A stretch of 64,000 nt of DNA from Sphingobium sp. (GTDB lineage: Bacteria > Pseudomonadota > Alphaproteobacteria > Sphingomonadales > Sphingomonadaceae): assembly GCA_023266575.1 (NCBI GenBank), contig JAHFPV010000001.1, positions 1-64,000 of the forward strand, in the 5' to 3' direction. Within the stretch, counting starts at the first letter, position 1. Every line of letters starts with the position of its first letter. Positions 1 to 8,969 of this stretch are shown piece after piece. The notes below the pieces were generated by a model. The model saw only the letters and a program-made list of their open reading frames with translations, was not told the origin of the DNA and did no database searches. The translations under genes were made by a program, and so were the position numbers.

Positions 1-111
1 GAACCTGAGCCTCTGCAAGCTCAACCAAACCCAAAAATGTAGTGGTAACACTCGCGCCGGTGCGTGCATGTCATTGAACAAAAATGCCTTTTCCAAAAGC
101 ACTGTTCAAGT
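1..111. other. Unassigned left-edge sequence, possibly the end of an insertion element
   Basis: This stretch does not encode the missing N-terminal part of the DUF3034 protein that follows. Its base composition (an ACTGTTCAAGTTGGG-like end abutting the coding sequence near position 115) differs from the downstream gene. It could be the outer end of an insertion sequence or a recombination scar. No transposase is visible because the window starts here, so this assignment is inference. Confidence 0.25.
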
Positions 112-762
112 TGGGTCAAGGATTATGACTATCAGAGCGCGGGCGTGGCGATCGGCATCCGCGACCGGATCGAGCTGAGCTACACGCATCAGGATTTCAA
201 CACGAACGAGATTGGCGCAGCGCTGGGGCTAGGCAAGGATTTTGCCTTTTCGCAGGATATTTTCGGCGCGAAGGTCAGGCTTGCAGGCGATCTTGTCTAT
301 GACCGGCTGCCGGCCATCGCAGTCGGCATCCAGTATAAGAACAACAATCAGGGCGCGATCGTCCGCGCGGTTGGCGCGAAGAGTGACGAGGGCGTCGATT
401 ATTATGCCTCCGTCAGCAAATTATTCCTCTCTCGCTCCATCCTGCTGTCCGGCACTGCGCGGCTGACAAAGGCGAACCAGATGGGGTTGCTCGGCTTTGG
501 TGGCGGCAAGCAGGGCGGCCATACGCTTCAGTTTGAAGGATCGGCCGCCTGGCAATTGTCCCGCCGCATCGCGATTGGCGGCGAATATCGGCGCAAGCCC
601 GACAATCTGAATATCGCGCGGGAGGATGACTGGTTCGACGCCTTCGCCGCCGTCGCGATCAGCCGCAATGTCACCGCGACCATTGCCTATGCCGATCTGG
701 GTTCGATCGCCACGGTGAAGAGGCAGCGTGGCGTGTTTCTCCAGCTCCAGACCGCCTTCTAA
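112..762 (+). pseudogene. DUF3034 family outer-membrane-like protein, 5' end missing
   Basis: The translation from about position 112 reads as the central and C-terminal part of a DUF3034 protein. It has repeated beta-strand-like segments, including GVAIGIRDRIELSY near the start, GLLGFGG in the middle and a terminal aromatic residue (ending QTAF) typical of outer-membrane beta-barrels. The expected signal peptide and roughly the first 60-70 residues are absent. The open frame continues upstream only to a GTG at 64, through sequence that does not look like the family. The truncated haemoglobin gene follows after 13 bp, as is common for this family in sphingomonads. I read it as a gene truncated by an insertion or rearrangement to the left, although a frameshift is possible. 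The function of DUF3034 is unknown. Confidence 0.6.
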
Positions 763-775
763 AGGACGCAATCCC

Positions 776-1246
776 ATGTCCATCATATTGTCGCTGCTGC
801 TGTTGCAGGCCCCCCATGCGCTGCCGGGCGAAACTGCCGTCGACCCCTATGTAGCCGATAACCGCCATGCCGGGGCCGCGCCGTTTGAGGGGGATGGCAT
901 GGCGCTGGCCTTTGGCGGGCAGGACGGCATCCGCCGCATCGTCGACCGCTTCGTTACGATCAACTTTGCCGATCCGGTCATTGGCGAGATTTTCGCCAAT
1001 CATGATCAGGTCCGCTTGAAGCGCACCTTGTTTGAGCAATTCTGTTTCATCCTGAACGCCGGGTGCAACTATACCGGGCGGGACATGGCCAGCGCGCATA
1101 AGGATCTGGGCGTGCAGAAGGCGGACATGAACCGCCTGGTCGAAACGCTCCAGCGGGCGATGGGGGAGGAGGGTGTGAGCTTTCAGGCGCAGAACCGTTT
1201 TCTGTCCAAACTCGCGCCGATGCGCCGCGATGTGATTGAAAAGTAA
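776..1246 (+). CDS. Exported group I truncated haemoglobin
   Basis: This 156-aa protein begins with a short hydrophobic signal-like segment (MSIILSLLLLQ), so it probably acts in the periplasm or at the membrane. The globin fold covers about residues 46-155, with the early GG..IRRIVDRF helix. The proximal haem ligand is probably His108 in SAHKDLG. Group I truncated haemoglobins bind oxygen or nitric oxide, but the substrate here is not shown by sequence. An AAAGGA ribosome binding site lies 8 bases before the ATG at 776. The longer in-frame start at 728 lies inside the upstream gene and is rejected. The gene probably forms a transcription unit with the DUF3034 gene. Confidence 0.8.
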   Translation: MSIILSLLLLQAPHALPGETAVDPYVADNRHAGAAPFEGDGMALAFGGQDGIRRIVDRFVTINFADPVIGEIFANHDQVRLKRTLFEQFCFILNAGCNYTGRDMASAHKDLGVQKADMNRLVETLQRAMGEEGVSFQAQNRFLSKLAPMRRDVIEK

Positions 1247-1267
1247 CGTTACGCCTGCGTTCCGGCG

Positions 1268-1293
1268 GAAACCCTTTCTCCATGCGCTCGTTT
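1268..1293 (+). promoter_or_regulatory. EcfG-type general stress response promoter before the CsbD-like gene
   Basis: GGAAA(C) at 1268-1273 and CGTT at 1290-1293, 16-17 bases apart, match the alphaproteobacterial EcfG consensus (GGAAC - about 17 - CGTT). The -10 element ends 33 bases before the ATG at 1326. CsbD-like proteins are typical general-stress genes, which supports the reading. The motif match is seen directly; sigma-factor use is inferred. Confidence 0.55.
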
Positions 1294-1325
1294 AACATGT
1301 GGAAATCACGCAAGGAGTAAATCAG

Positions 1326-1508
1326 ATGGGTGAAGCAACCGACAAGCTGAAGGCCGCTGGCAACAAGGCCGCTGGTGCCGTCAAGGAAGGCATCGGCAAG
1401 GCGACCGACAATGAGCGTCTGGAGTCCGAAGGCAAGGCGCAGAAGGCCAAGGGCACGGCACAGGACGTCGCCGGTTCGGTCAAGGGCGCACTTGGCGACA
1501 AAATCTGA
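1326..1508 (+). CDS. CsbD-like stress protein
   Basis: This is a 60-aa, highly charged, Ala/Gly/Lys-rich protein with the CsbD pattern: MGEATDKLKAAGNKAAG, an internal KAKGTAQ and a terminal VKGALGDKI. Family members are small soluble helical proteins induced by general stress; their biochemical role is unknown. The ATG at 1326 is chosen because AAGGAG lies 8 bases before it. The in-frame start at 1299 lies on the far side of that site. An EcfG-like promoter precedes the gene and a strong hairpin terminator follows. Confidence 0.85.
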   Translation: MGEATDKLKAAGNKAAGAVKEGIGKATDNERLESEGKAQKAKGTAQDVAGSVKGALGDKI

Positions 1509-1533
1509 ATTTGAGTTGCTCCCAAGCAGGAGA

Positions 1534-1566
1534 AAGCCCCGCCCTTATCCGGCGGGGTTTTCTTTG
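1534..1566. terminator. Terminator after the CsbD-like gene, overlapping the convergent symporter gene
   Basis: A GCCCCGCC stem (1536-1543) pairs with GGCGGGG(T) (1551-1558) across a 7-base loop and is followed by TTTTCTTT. It ends plus-strand transcription. The stop codon of the convergent symporter gene (TAA at 1547-1545) lies in the loop, so the structure also sits at the 3' end of that mRNA. Confidence 0.85.
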
Positions 1567-2924
1567 TCCGCGAGATAGGTACGCACCTCCCGCCGCAACT
1601 CGCCTGCGCACAAATATAGCGCGATGACATTGGGAATCGCCATCAGGAAGAAGCTGCTGTCCACGATGCCGACGACCCGGCCAAGGTCGATCGCGGCGGC
1701 GGGTGGCAGGGCGACGATGTAGAGGATCTTGTAAGTCCACTGCGCGCGCGGACCATGGCCGAACAGATAGCCCCACGCCTGCAAGCCATAAAAGCCCCAC
1801 GCCACCAGCGTGGAATAGGCAAACAGGAACACGACGACTGCGAGCAGCCAGGGGAACCAGGGCGACACCTGCGCAAAGGCGGCGGACGTGATTGCGATGC
1901 CCTCCAGCCCGGTATTCCAAGTTCCTGCGACGACCAGCGCCAGCCCGCCCAAGGCGCAGACGATCATGGTGCCGAGCAGCGGTTCGAGCAGCGCGACCAG
2001 TCCTTCGGATACAGGGTGCCGCGCCCGCGCGAGGCTATGTGCCATCACCGCCGATCCGACGCCCGCTTCACTGGCGAACACAGCGCGGCGCATCCCCGCG
2101 ACGAACGCACCCACCGCGCCGCCGGTCGCCGCCTGACCGCTCCATGCCCCGTCCCAGATCAGGGCCAGCGCGCCGGGAATAGCGCCTGCATGCAGGATCA
2201 GAATCGCCAGCACGCCCGCCAGATAGACCGCGACCTTCAAGGGGGTCAGCCGCTTGGCGACCTCCCCCAGCCATGCCGCTCCGCCCAGCGTCACTAGCGC
2301 CACGGCACCGGCCAGAAACACGCCATAGGCCCAGCCATTGGTCAGGCCGGTGACAACCTTCACCTGCGCGAAACTCTGGTTCACCTGCACCATCGGAATC
2401 GCGCCGAACAGGGCGAAGAAGGCATAGGCGCCGCCCAGCATCATGCCGATCCTTGGCCAGCCGCGCGCGGCACCGACGGCTTTCAAGACATACATAGGCC
2501 CGCCATGGACATGGCCAGCCTCATCGAAGATGCGATATTTAAGGCCCAGCGTGACCTCCGCCATCTTCACCGTCATCGCGAACCAGCCGATGATGAACAT
2601 CCACAAGATAGCGCCCGGCCCGCCCATCGTCAGCGCCACCGCGACCCCCGCGATATTGCCCAGGCCGATCGTGCCGGACAGCGCGGTGCTGAGCGCCGCC
2701 CACTGGCTGACATCGCCCTGTGCCTCGCCCTTGTCCGGCTGGGTGCGCAGGATGCGGATCGCCCGTCCGACCTGGGTGATATTGGGGAAGCCCAGCCACA
2801 GGGTGAAAAACAGCATCGGCAGCGCCAGATACAGCACGATCAATTCGATCTGCGCGCCCGCGACCGGCACCTTGAAGAACACCGCGCCCGAAAGCGCGTC
2901 GATAAACGCATTGAAACTGTCCAT
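1545..2924 (-). CDS. Alanine/glycine:cation symporter (AGCS family)
   Basis: This 459-aa polytopic membrane protein has about 10-11 hydrophobic segments. It takes up alanine or glycine with sodium or protons. Family marks include FNPITQ-like [10 protein letters not shown] near residue 47, the [12 protein letters not shown] sequence near 80 and the helix containing [15 protein letters not shown]. The length is typical. I chose the ATG at 2924 ([11 protein letters not shown]) because the longer frame to 3194 only adds sequence complementary to glmM. The Shine-Dalgarno sequence is weak. The gene is divergent from glmM and convergent with the CsbD-like gene, and its 3' end lies inside the shared terminator. 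The substrate choice (Ala or Gly) is inferred from the family. Confidence 0.85.
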   Translation of the reverse strand: MDSFNAFIDALSGAVFFKVPVAGAQIELIVLYLALPMLFFTLWLGFPNITQVGRAIRILRTQPDKGEAQGDVSQWAALSTALSGTIGLGNIAGVAVALTMGGPGAILWMFIIGWFAMTVKMAEVTLGLKYRIFDEAGHVHGGPMYVLKAVGAARGWPRIGMMLGGAYAFFALFGAIPMVQVNQSFAQVKVVTGLTNGWAYGVFLAGAVALVTLGGAAWLGEVAKRLTPLKVAVYLAGVLAILILHAGAIPGALALIWDGAWSGQAATGGAVGAFVAGMRRAVFASEAGVGSAVMAHSLARARHPVSEGLVALLEPLLGTMIVCALGGLALVVAGTWNTGLEGIAITSAAFAQVSPWFPWLLAVVVFLFAYSTLVAWGFYGLQAWGYLFGHGPRAQWTYKILYIVALPPAAAIDLGRVVGIVDSSFFLMAIPNVIALYLCAGELRREVRTYLADKENPAG

Positions 2925-3048
2925 CGCGCCGGGATGCCGCGAGGCCGCTGGAAAGTCGATCAAGAAAAACTTGGGCTTTCTCTCCTCCCGCTCAGCCCGA
3001 ACGGTTCTGGGGTTGATACGGGGCGCCTCCCCGGTGCATGAGAAACGC

Positions 3049-4389
3049 ATGACCAGACGATATTTCGGCACCGACGGCATACGCGGGCGCACCAACGCAT
3101 GGCCGATGACGGCGCAACTGGCGATGCAGGTCGGCATGGCGGCGGGGACCCATTTCCAGCGCGGCGACCACCGCCATCGCGTGGTGATTGGCAAGGATAC
3201 GCGCCTGTCGGGCTATATGGTCGAAAATGCGCTGGTCGCGGGCTTTACCGCCGTGGGCATGGACGTGGTACAGTTCGGGCCGATCCCGACGCCCGCCGTG
3301 GCCATGCTGGCCCATTCGATGCGTGCGGACCTTGGCGTCATGATCTCCGCCAGTCACAATCCCTATTTCGACAATGGTATCAAACTGTTCGGGCCGGACG
3401 GCTATAAGCTGTCGGACGAGGATGAGCTGAAGATCGAGGCGCTGATCGATCAGCAGGTGCCGCTCGCCGCGTCTAAGGATATTGGTCGCGCCCGACGGGT
3501 CGAGGATGCGCGCGGGCGCTATATCCACGCGGTCAAATCCAGCTTCCCCGCCGACCTGCGGCTCGATGGCCTGAAAATCGTCATCGATTGCGCCAATGGC
3601 GCTGCCTATCAGGTCGCGCCGTCGGCCTTGTGGGAACTGGGCGCGACCGTCGTGGCGGTCGGCGTCAATCCCAACGGCACCAATATCAATGACGGCTGCG
3701 GATCGACCGCGCCCTTGCTGTGTCGGGAAACGGTCGTCTCGTCGGGCGCGGATATCGGCATCGCGCTGGATGGCGACGCGGACCGGCTGATCGTGGTCGA
3801 TGAGAAAGGCCAGATCGTCGATGGTGATCAGATCATGGCGCTGATCGCCGCCAATTTCGCCCGCGCTGGCACGTTGCGCGGCGGCGGGCTGGTGGCGACG
3901 GTGATGTCCAATCTGGGGCTGGAGCGCTTCCTGACCGGGCAGGGCATCGGGCTGGAGCGCACCAGCGTGGGCGACCGTTATGTGCTGGAGCGGATGCGCA
4001 GCGGCGGCTTCAATGTCGGCGGCGAACAGTCGGGTCATATGATCCTGTCCGACTATGCGACCACCGGCGATGGGACGGTCGCTGCGTTGCAGGTGCTGGC
4101 CGCGCTCGTCCGATCCGGCAAGCCCGCCAGCGAGACGCTGCACCAGTTCGACCCGGTGCCGCAATTGCTCAAAAATGTGCGCTTTTCCGGGGGCAAGCCG
4201 CTGGAGCATGACGACGTCAAGCGCGTCATTGCGCAGGCGGAGGCAGAGCTGACCGGGGTTGGCCGTCTGGTCATCCGCCCGTCCGGCACCGAACCGGTGA
4301 TCCGGGTGATGGCTGAGGGCGACCGCGAGGAACAGGTGCGCGACGTGGTCGATCGCATCTGCGCGGCGGTCGAGAAGGCGGCGGCGTGA
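3049..4389 (+). CDS. glmM: Phosphoglucosamine mutase
   Basis: GlmM converts glucosamine-6-phosphate to glucosamine-1-phosphate on the way to UDP-GlcNAc for peptidoglycan and LPS. The protein is 446 aa, the normal length. FGTDGIRG opens it. The phosphoserine loop is SASHNP with catalytic Ser102, the magnesium loop DGDADR lies near 241, the sugar loop GGEQSGHM near 324 and the phosphate-binding [11 protein letters not shown] near 410. The ATG at 3049 gives the canonical [11 protein letters not shown]-terminus; the long upstream extension is antisense to the symporter gene. It is followed 12 bp later by the zinc-ribbon gene and thiD, probably as one operon. Confidence 0.96.
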   Translation: MTRRYFGTDGIRGRTNAWPMTAQLAMQVGMAAGTHFQRGDHRHRVVIGKDTRLSGYMVENALVAGFTAVGMDVVQFGPIPTPAVAMLAHSMRADLGVMISASHNPYFDNGIKLFGPDGYKLSDEDELKIEALIDQQVPLAASKDIGRARRVEDARGRYIHAVKSSFPADLRLDGLKIVIDCANGAAYQVAPSALWELGATVVAVGVNPNGTNINDGCGSTAPLLCRETVVSSGADIGIALDGDADRLIVVDEKGQIVDGDQIMALIAANFARAGTLRGGGLVATVMSNLGLERFLTGQGIGLERTSVGDRYVLERMRSGGFNVGGEQSGHMILSDYATTGDGTVAALQVLAALVRSGKPASETLHQFDPVPQLLKNVRFSGGKPLEHDDVKRVIAQAEAELTGVGRLVIRPSGTEPVIRVMAEGDREEQVRDVVDRICAAVEKAAA

Positions 4390-4401
4390 GGAGGTTCAAA
4401 C

Positions 4402-4626
4402 ATGCTTGAAATGCGCCCCGATTGCGAACGCTGCGGCACGGACCTGCCCGCCGATGAACCCGGCGCGTTCATCTGCTCGTTCGAATGCACATACTGCGCG
4501 CCCTGTGCCGAGGCGCTGGACGATCGCTGCCCCAATTGCGGCGGCGAGCTGATGGACCGGCCCAGTCGGACGGGCAAGGCGCTGGCGGGCAATCCCGCGT
4601 CCACCATGCGCCATTATAAGGGATGA
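4402..4626 (+). CDS. DUF1272 zinc-ribbon-like small protein
   Basis: This 74-aa protein carries eight cysteines within its first 46 residues: a CxxC pair at 8/11, then 25, 29, 32 and 35, and CxxC at 43/46. This pattern fits binding of two zinc ions and the DUF1272 family. The family is uncharacterised. A GGAGG-like site precedes the ATG, and the stop overlaps the thiD start (ATGA), which indicates translational coupling. No function can be assigned. Confidence 0.8.
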   Translation: MLEMRPDCERCGTDLPADEPGAFICSFECTYCAPCAEALDDRCPNCGGELMDRPSRTGKALAGNPASTMRHYKG

Positions 4627-5390
4627 GCATCGCGCGCATCCTGATCATTGCCGGGTCCGACAGCGGCGGCGGCGCAGGTATCCAGGCGGACTTGAAGGCA
4701 GTGACGATGCTGGGCGGCCATGCCATGACCGCGATCACCGCGATCACCGCGCAGAATACGCTGGGGGTGCAGGGCGTGCATCCGGTGCCGACGGACATGG
4801 TGCTGGCTCAGATGCACAGCTGCATCAGCGATATTGGCGTGGATGCGGTGAAGATCGGCATGATCGGATCGGCGGACACGGCGATGGCAGTGGCGGAACT
4901 GCTCACCGGCCTGAGCGACGTGCCGATCGTCTTTGATCCGGTGATGGTGGCGACCAGCGGATCGGTGCTGGCTGATGCGGCGACGATTGCGGCGTTCGAG
5001 AAGCTGATGGCGATCGCGACGCTGGTGACGCCCAATATCCCCGAACTGGCGGCACTGGGCGGCGAAGGTATTGCCGCGCGGTTCGGCACGTATGTGCTGG
5101 CCAAGGGCGGGCATGGTGTGGGTGCGCTGCTGGTGGACCGGCTGGTCGGGCCAGAGGGGCTGGTCACCGACTGGACTGACCCGCGCATCGACACGCCGCA
5201 CACCCACGGCACCGGCTGCACGCTGGCCAGCGGCATTGCGACCGGGCTGGGGCAGGGGATGGCGATGGGTGCCGCGATTGCGCGCGCGCGCGCTTATGTG
5301 CGCGCGGCGCTGACGATCGCGCCGGGGCTGGGCGGCGGGCATGGGCCGATGGGTGCGCCGCCAGAATTTCTTGCGCATTTTCATGCCTGA
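4623..5390 (+). CDS. thiD: Hydroxymethylpyrimidine/phosphomethylpyrimidine kinase
   Basis: ThiD phosphorylates HMP and HMP-phosphate to HMP-pyrophosphate for thiamine synthesis. The 255-aa ribokinase-fold protein shows the N-terminal [14 protein letters not shown] substrate loop, the central [10 protein letters not shown] segment and the C-terminal [12 protein letters not shown] anion-hole/catalytic motif. It overlaps the previous gene by 4 bases and the next by 8, so it is translated as part of a compact operon. No thiamine riboswitch was seen upstream. Confidence 0.94.
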   Translation: MSIARILIIAGSDSGGGAGIQADLKAVTMLGGHAMTAITAITAQNTLGVQGVHPVPTDMVLAQMHSCISDIGVDAVKIGMIGSADTAMAVAELLTGLSDVPIVFDPVMVATSGSVLADAATIAAFEKLMAIATLVTPNIPELAALGGEGIAARFGTYVLAKGGHGVGALLVDRLVGPEGLVTDWTDPRIDTPHTHGTGCTLASGIATGLGQGMAMGAAIARARAYVRAALTIAPGLGGGHGPMGAPPEFLAHFHA

Positions 5391-5982
5391 TTTTGTCTAT
5401 GAACTGCGCCACCATCCGGGGCTTGTCGCCGGGGTGGATGAGGCGGGGAGGGGACCGCTTGCCGGACCGGTGGTTGCCGCTGCCGTGATCCTGCGGGCGG
5501 AGGATTGCCCGGAGGGACTGAACGACAGCAAGAAACTCTCGGCCAGTCGCCGCGCGGCGCTGGAGGTGGAGATCAAGGCGCGCGCGATCTGCTGGGGGCT
5601 GGGGGTGGCCAGTGTCGAGGAGATCGATCGGATCAACATCCTCTGGGCGACAATGCTGGCGATGACGCGGGCGGTCGAGGCTCTGGGGCAGGAGTGCCAG
5701 CATGTGCTGGTCGATGGCAACCGGGTGCCGGACTGGCGCTGGGCTGCTACCGCGGTCATCGGCGGTGACGCAAAGTGCCTGTCGATCGCCGCTGCCTCCA
5801 TCCTGGCCAAGGAAGCGCGGGACCGGATGATGCTGGAGGCGGCGGCCAGCCACCCTCATTATGGATGGGAGAGCAACAAGGGCTATGGCAGCGCGCAGCA
5901 TCTGGCCGCGCTGCGGACCCATGGACCGACGCCGTTGCACCGGCGCAGCTTTGCGCCTGTCGCGCAGATGCTGCTGATTTAG
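5383..5982 (+). CDS. rnhB: Ribonuclease HII
   Basis: This 199-aa enzyme removes ribonucleotides from RNA/DNA hybrids. The acidic DE pair of [15 protein letters not shown] (Asp18/Glu19), the DG of LVDGNRV near 107 and the [10 protein letters not shown] helix mark the type 2 RNase H active site. I chose the ATG at 5383 (MPDFVYEL); the start at 5341 would put 42 more bases inside thiD. A long perfect palindrome lies 10 bp after the stop and may end the transcript. Confidence 0.95.
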   Translation: MPDFVYELRHHPGLVAGVDEAGRGPLAGPVVAAAVILRAEDCPEGLNDSKKLSASRRAALEVEIKARAICWGLGVASVEEIDRINILWATMLAMTRAVEALGQECQHVLVDGNRVPDWRWAATAVIGGDAKCLSIAAASILAKEARDRMMLEAAASHPHYGWESNKGYGSAQHLAALRTHGPTPLHRRSFAPVAQMLLI

Positions 5983-5991
5983 GGGAGAGTT

Positions 5992-6079
5992 CCACCCCAC
6001 CTCCGTTCGTTTCGAGCGAAGTCGAGAAACTTGTGCGCCCCGTTTCTCGACTTCGCTCGAAACGAACGGGAGGCGGTGG
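5992..6079. repeat. Long palindromic repeat, family A
   Basis: Two nearly perfect arms of about 38 bases (5992-6030 and 6041-6079) flank a 10-base loop. The core is CGTTCGTTTCGAGCGAAGTC followed by GAGAAAC. One arm recurs alone at 14590-14622. This is a REP-like intergenic element that could also act as a terminator for rnhB. Confidence 0.85.
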
Positions 6080-6162
6080 CCCCCTGTCCCAAGTCGGGAC
6101 CGATGCGGTAAAGCGCTTGGCTCCCCTCTGGCGCGCGGCGGGGTTATGGTTAAGAAAGGCTT

Positions 6163-6810
6163 ATGCTTTTCCCCCGGCTGTTCGTCCTGCTGTGCTGCCT
6201 GGCTTTGGGCGTTCCGTCCGCGCGGGCGGAGCTGGCGGATTTGCCGCTGGCACCCGGCGCGTTTCGCTGGGCGGATGACGCCACCGCCAGCGGACCGCTC
6301 TATCTGATCGTCAGCATCGCGCGGCAGCGTGTACATGTCTATCGCGGCGATCGGCTGATCGGCGCGGCCAGCGTGTCGACGGGGACGAAGGGCCACCGCA
6401 CCCCCACCGGCAGCTTCCCCATCCTGCAAAAGCGCCAGTGGCACCGCTCCAACCTCTACAGCAATGCGCCCATGCCGTTCATGCAGCGGCTAACCTGGGA
6501 CGGCATCGCGCTCCATGCCGGGCATAATCCCGGCTACCCCGCCAGCCATGGCTGCATCCGCCTGCCCTATGCTTTTGCCCGGCAACTCTTCGCGCTGACG
6601 CGGATCGGCACGCTGACGGAGGTTACGAGCGACCGGCTGAACGCCGCGATCCTGCTCGACCTGCTGGTCGTGGGTGATGCAGGGAGCAGCGTGGTAACCT
6701 TTGGCATGGGGGGCGGCATGGGCAGTGGCGACAGGCGGGTGGGCGCGGGGACGCGGGTGCCGCTGCTGGAGATCGACCCGGATATTTTCGGGGTCTGGGG
6801 CCGGCGTTGA
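6163..6810 (+). CDS. L,D-transpeptidase (YkuD domain)
   Basis: This 215-aa exported protein has a signal peptide (about residues 1-22, cleavage after SARA). A YkuD catalytic domain follows at about 46-155. The active site is HAGHNPGYPASHGCIR, with His118, His129 and nucleophile Cys131. Such enzymes make 3-3 peptidoglycan cross-links or attach proteins to the cell wall in the periplasm. The C-terminal tail after 160 is Gly-rich with no recognised domain. The gene is preceded by the family A palindrome and appears to be monocistronic. Confidence 0.9.
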   Translation: MLFPRLFVLLCCLALGVPSARAELADLPLAPGAFRWADDATASGPLYLIVSIARQRVHVYRGDRLIGAASVSTGTKGHRTPTGSFPILQKRQWHRSNLYSNAPMPFMQRLTWDGIALHAGHNPGYPASHGCIRLPYAFARQLFALTRIGTLTEVTSDRLNAAILLDLLVVGDAGSSVVTFGMGGGMGSGDRRVGAGTRVPLLEIDPDIFGVWGRR

Positions 6811-7391
6811 AGGGACGGGCGGGACTTATGCAGTCTTGCCAAATCAGCAAAGTTCACGCCATCGCAGGCCACGCAAAAGCGTGGGAGCAGACTCCGCTTA
6901 TGGACTTCGCAATAGGATATTTTTTGCAAATTGTGCCGCGACGCCCGTAGGCGCGCGGAGACGATCAACCGGACGGAGAGAAAGAGCCGGGGGGATTATG
7001 GCATGGGGTGGGGGGTAGGACAGGGGGGTATTGGTCGGCTCCCGTCTGCAAGGGGGGCGGGCTGCAAATATGGACCGTCGGCCGTTAGGCATGATGTCTG
7101 GGCGCGTCAGACGGTCACAATGCAAGGCCCGCATACGGCGCTGAACTCAAATACCGCGATCCGTCACCACAGAGGTGCGTGGCGATCTGCTCCTCGCCAA
7201 ACGGCCGACGATGTTTGATACTCTTGAGAAACAACCGATTGTTTGGGAATGGCTCCAGTCCTGACACATTCCGGCTAGCTTCCAACGGCTTCAGCAATCT
7301 ATAGTTGATCTTCAGTTTAGCCGACGCGAGGCACTGAAAGTCTTAAATTGGTCGGTTCGGCGCGGCGGACGCTAGGTTGTAGGGGGCAAAC
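6811..7391. other. Gene-free 581-bp stretch at the left edge of the accessory island
   Basis: No convincing coding frame is present. The composition changes from the GC-rich housekeeping type to mixed. At 6984-7041 a GAGCCG/CGGCTC stem encloses four runs of four to six Gs, a potential G-quadruplex on the plus strand (or a C-rich loop on the minus strand). The last 100 bases should contain the promoter of the SIR2-like gene, but no clear motif was found. Confidence 0.6.
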
Positions 7392-8012
7392 GTGTTGCAA
7401 ATTCCAGAATCCGGCCTTTTCAAGGCCGACATCCGCAAAGGTTTAAATCTCTTCGTCGGCGCAGGTTTTTCTACTCTCGCTCGCAACAAATTTAATCATC
7501 TTCTTCCAGTTGGTGATGAATTGAAGAATGGATTGATTGAAGAATTCAAATTGTATTCATATGCAGAACTCGATTTGGCAAGTATATACGCAATTTTGCT
7601 TGCTGATCGCCGCGATTCTCTCCGTACATATCTTTAAGATGTATTCACTGTTTCTAAGTATGACAATCGATATGATGCTCTGAGATCACTTGATATTGAT
7701 TTTCTGTACACGACAAACATCGATGATCTGCCGTATCATATTTTTGATGCCCGAGGTGACGACGAAGGCCGGGTTTTGCATGACCTCTCGATGTACGGCG
7801 CACCTAGGCAACCTTCACAAGTTGCTCAGTTCATTGCTTTACATGGTAACGTGCGTCATGAAGATGCCGACTATCTTTTTACGCCGGGGCAAATTTCATC
7901 TGCATTCGCTTCAGATAGGCAGACTTGGTACGTCTTTCAGCGTGAGTTACAGGCGCGCCCTACTTTTTTCGTCGGCTATGGAATGAGAGACGCTGGCGTT
8001 CTGCAGGCCTTA
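7392..8012 (+). pseudogene. SIR2-like domain, N-terminal part of a broken SIR2-STAND defence gene
   Basis: From the GTG at 7392 (preceded by AGGGGG) the frame encodes a SIR2-like fold. FVGAGFS is at about 21-27, LYTTNIDD at about 105-112, LHGNV at about 150-154, and TFFVGYGMRD follows: the NAD-binding marks of this family. An in-frame TAA at 7635-7637 (codon 82, in context RTYL-stop-DVFTV) interrupts it. The same frame then runs on without further stops to the IS insertion point at 8012. SIR2 domains in phage-defence proteins deplete NAD+. Codons are AT-rich compared with the flanking genes, a sign of horizontal transfer. The second half of the gene resumes at 8970. Confidence 0.85.
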
Positions 8013-8966
8013 GAGCCTGATTCAAAATTATCCTTCGTAAATTCATAACCTTGCGATGCGGCGGGCGAAGAGCTGGATCGAGGCTATGAACAGCCATGCA
8101 GTTGCTGACGCGATGGTTTGCTCGAAATCCTTGGCCAGTCGGCGGTTTCGATTCAGCCATGCCAGCGTCCGCTCCACGACCCAACGGCGTGGAAGGACCA
8201 CGAAACCCCTGGCGGTATCGGACCGTTTGACGATCTCGAGGGTCCATTTGCCGATCCGGCTCAGCGCCTGCCGGAGTTTGTCTCCAGCATAGCCGCCATC
8301 GGCAAACACATGGCGCAGCCACGGGAAGCGCTTGATGATCTCGGTCAGCACCAGCGGTGCACCGTCTCGGTCCTGAATGTCGGCGGTGTGGATAACGGCG
8401 TGGACCAGATTGCCCTCGGTGTCGGTGAGGATGTGGCGCTTGCGGCCCTTGATCTTCTTGCCCGCATCATAGCCGTGAGGACCGCCGGATTCGGTGGTTT
8501 TGACGCTCTGGCTGTCGATGACCCCGGCACTGGGCGAGGCATCGCGCCCGGTCGCCTCGCGCCCGATCAGCAATAGGGCATGATTGAGCGACAACCAGAG
8601 CCGGTTGTCCCGCCAAAGGTAAAACCAGCGCCGCACTGTCGAGACCGGCGGAAAGCACGGTGGCAGCATCCGCCACGGCAGACCGCCGCGCAACAGATAC
8701 AGGATCGCCTCGACAATCCGCCGCAGCGGCCACTTGCGCGGACGGCCCACATGCGACGGCGGCGGCAAAAACGGCTCAAGCAGCTCCCATTCAGCGTCGG
8801 TCAAATCACTTGGCAAAGCCAAGTCCGCGCGGGCATACTGCGCCCGAGTGGTGTCGGTCCACATCGTTGATCTCCGGTAGTCTTCGCAAAACCACCTGAA
8901 TCAACGACTTGGGCTGGCGTCAAGCTAACCCACTGATACCACTCAACTTAGTTTCGGATCAGGCAC
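8013..8966 (-). mobile_element. IS5-family insertion sequence (IS1031-like)
   Basis: This 954-bp element is bounded by imperfect inverted repeats: GAGCCTGATTCAAAATTA at the left, and GTGCCTGATCCGAAACTA when the right end is read in reverse complement (14 of 18 identical). It is flanked by a TTA duplication (8010-8012 and 8967-8969), which fits the TNA target rule of the IS1031 subgroup. It contains one transposase gene on the minus strand. Removing the element plus one TTA (957 bp, 319 codons) restores a continuous reading frame in the host gene. Confidence 0.9.
8043..8864 (-). CDS. IS5-family transposase
   Basis: This 273-aa single-ORF transposase has an N-terminal DUF4096-type helical region (SDLTDAEWELLEPFLPP) and a DDE nuclease domain. 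The acidic residues are in VIDSQSVK, in FADGGYAGDK and in the terminal WVVERTLAWL helix. It appears intact, so the element may still be active. It is transcribed against the interrupted gene, so its promoter near the right end points away from the downstream half of that gene. Confidence 0.92.
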   Translation of the reverse strand: MWTDTTRAQYARADLALPSDLTDAEWELLEPFLPPPSHVGRPRKWPLRRIVEAILYLLRGGLPWRMLPPCFPPVSTVRRWFYLWRDNRLWLSLNHALLLIGREATGRDASPSAGVIDSQSVKTTESGGPHGYDAGKKIKGRKRHILTDTEGNLVHAVIHTADIQDRDGAPLVLTEIIKRFPWLRHVFADGGYAGDKLRQALSRIGKWTLEIVKRSDTARGFVVLPRRWVVERTLAWLNRNRRLAKDFEQTIASATAWLFIASIQLFARRIARL

Positions 8967-8969
8967 TTA

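Noticed and set aside
2992-4209. 405-codon open frame on the minus strand
   Set aside because: It lies wholly antisense to glmM, whose motifs are complete. GC-rich third positions create long shadow frames, and the translation is Arg/His/Gln-rich without domains.
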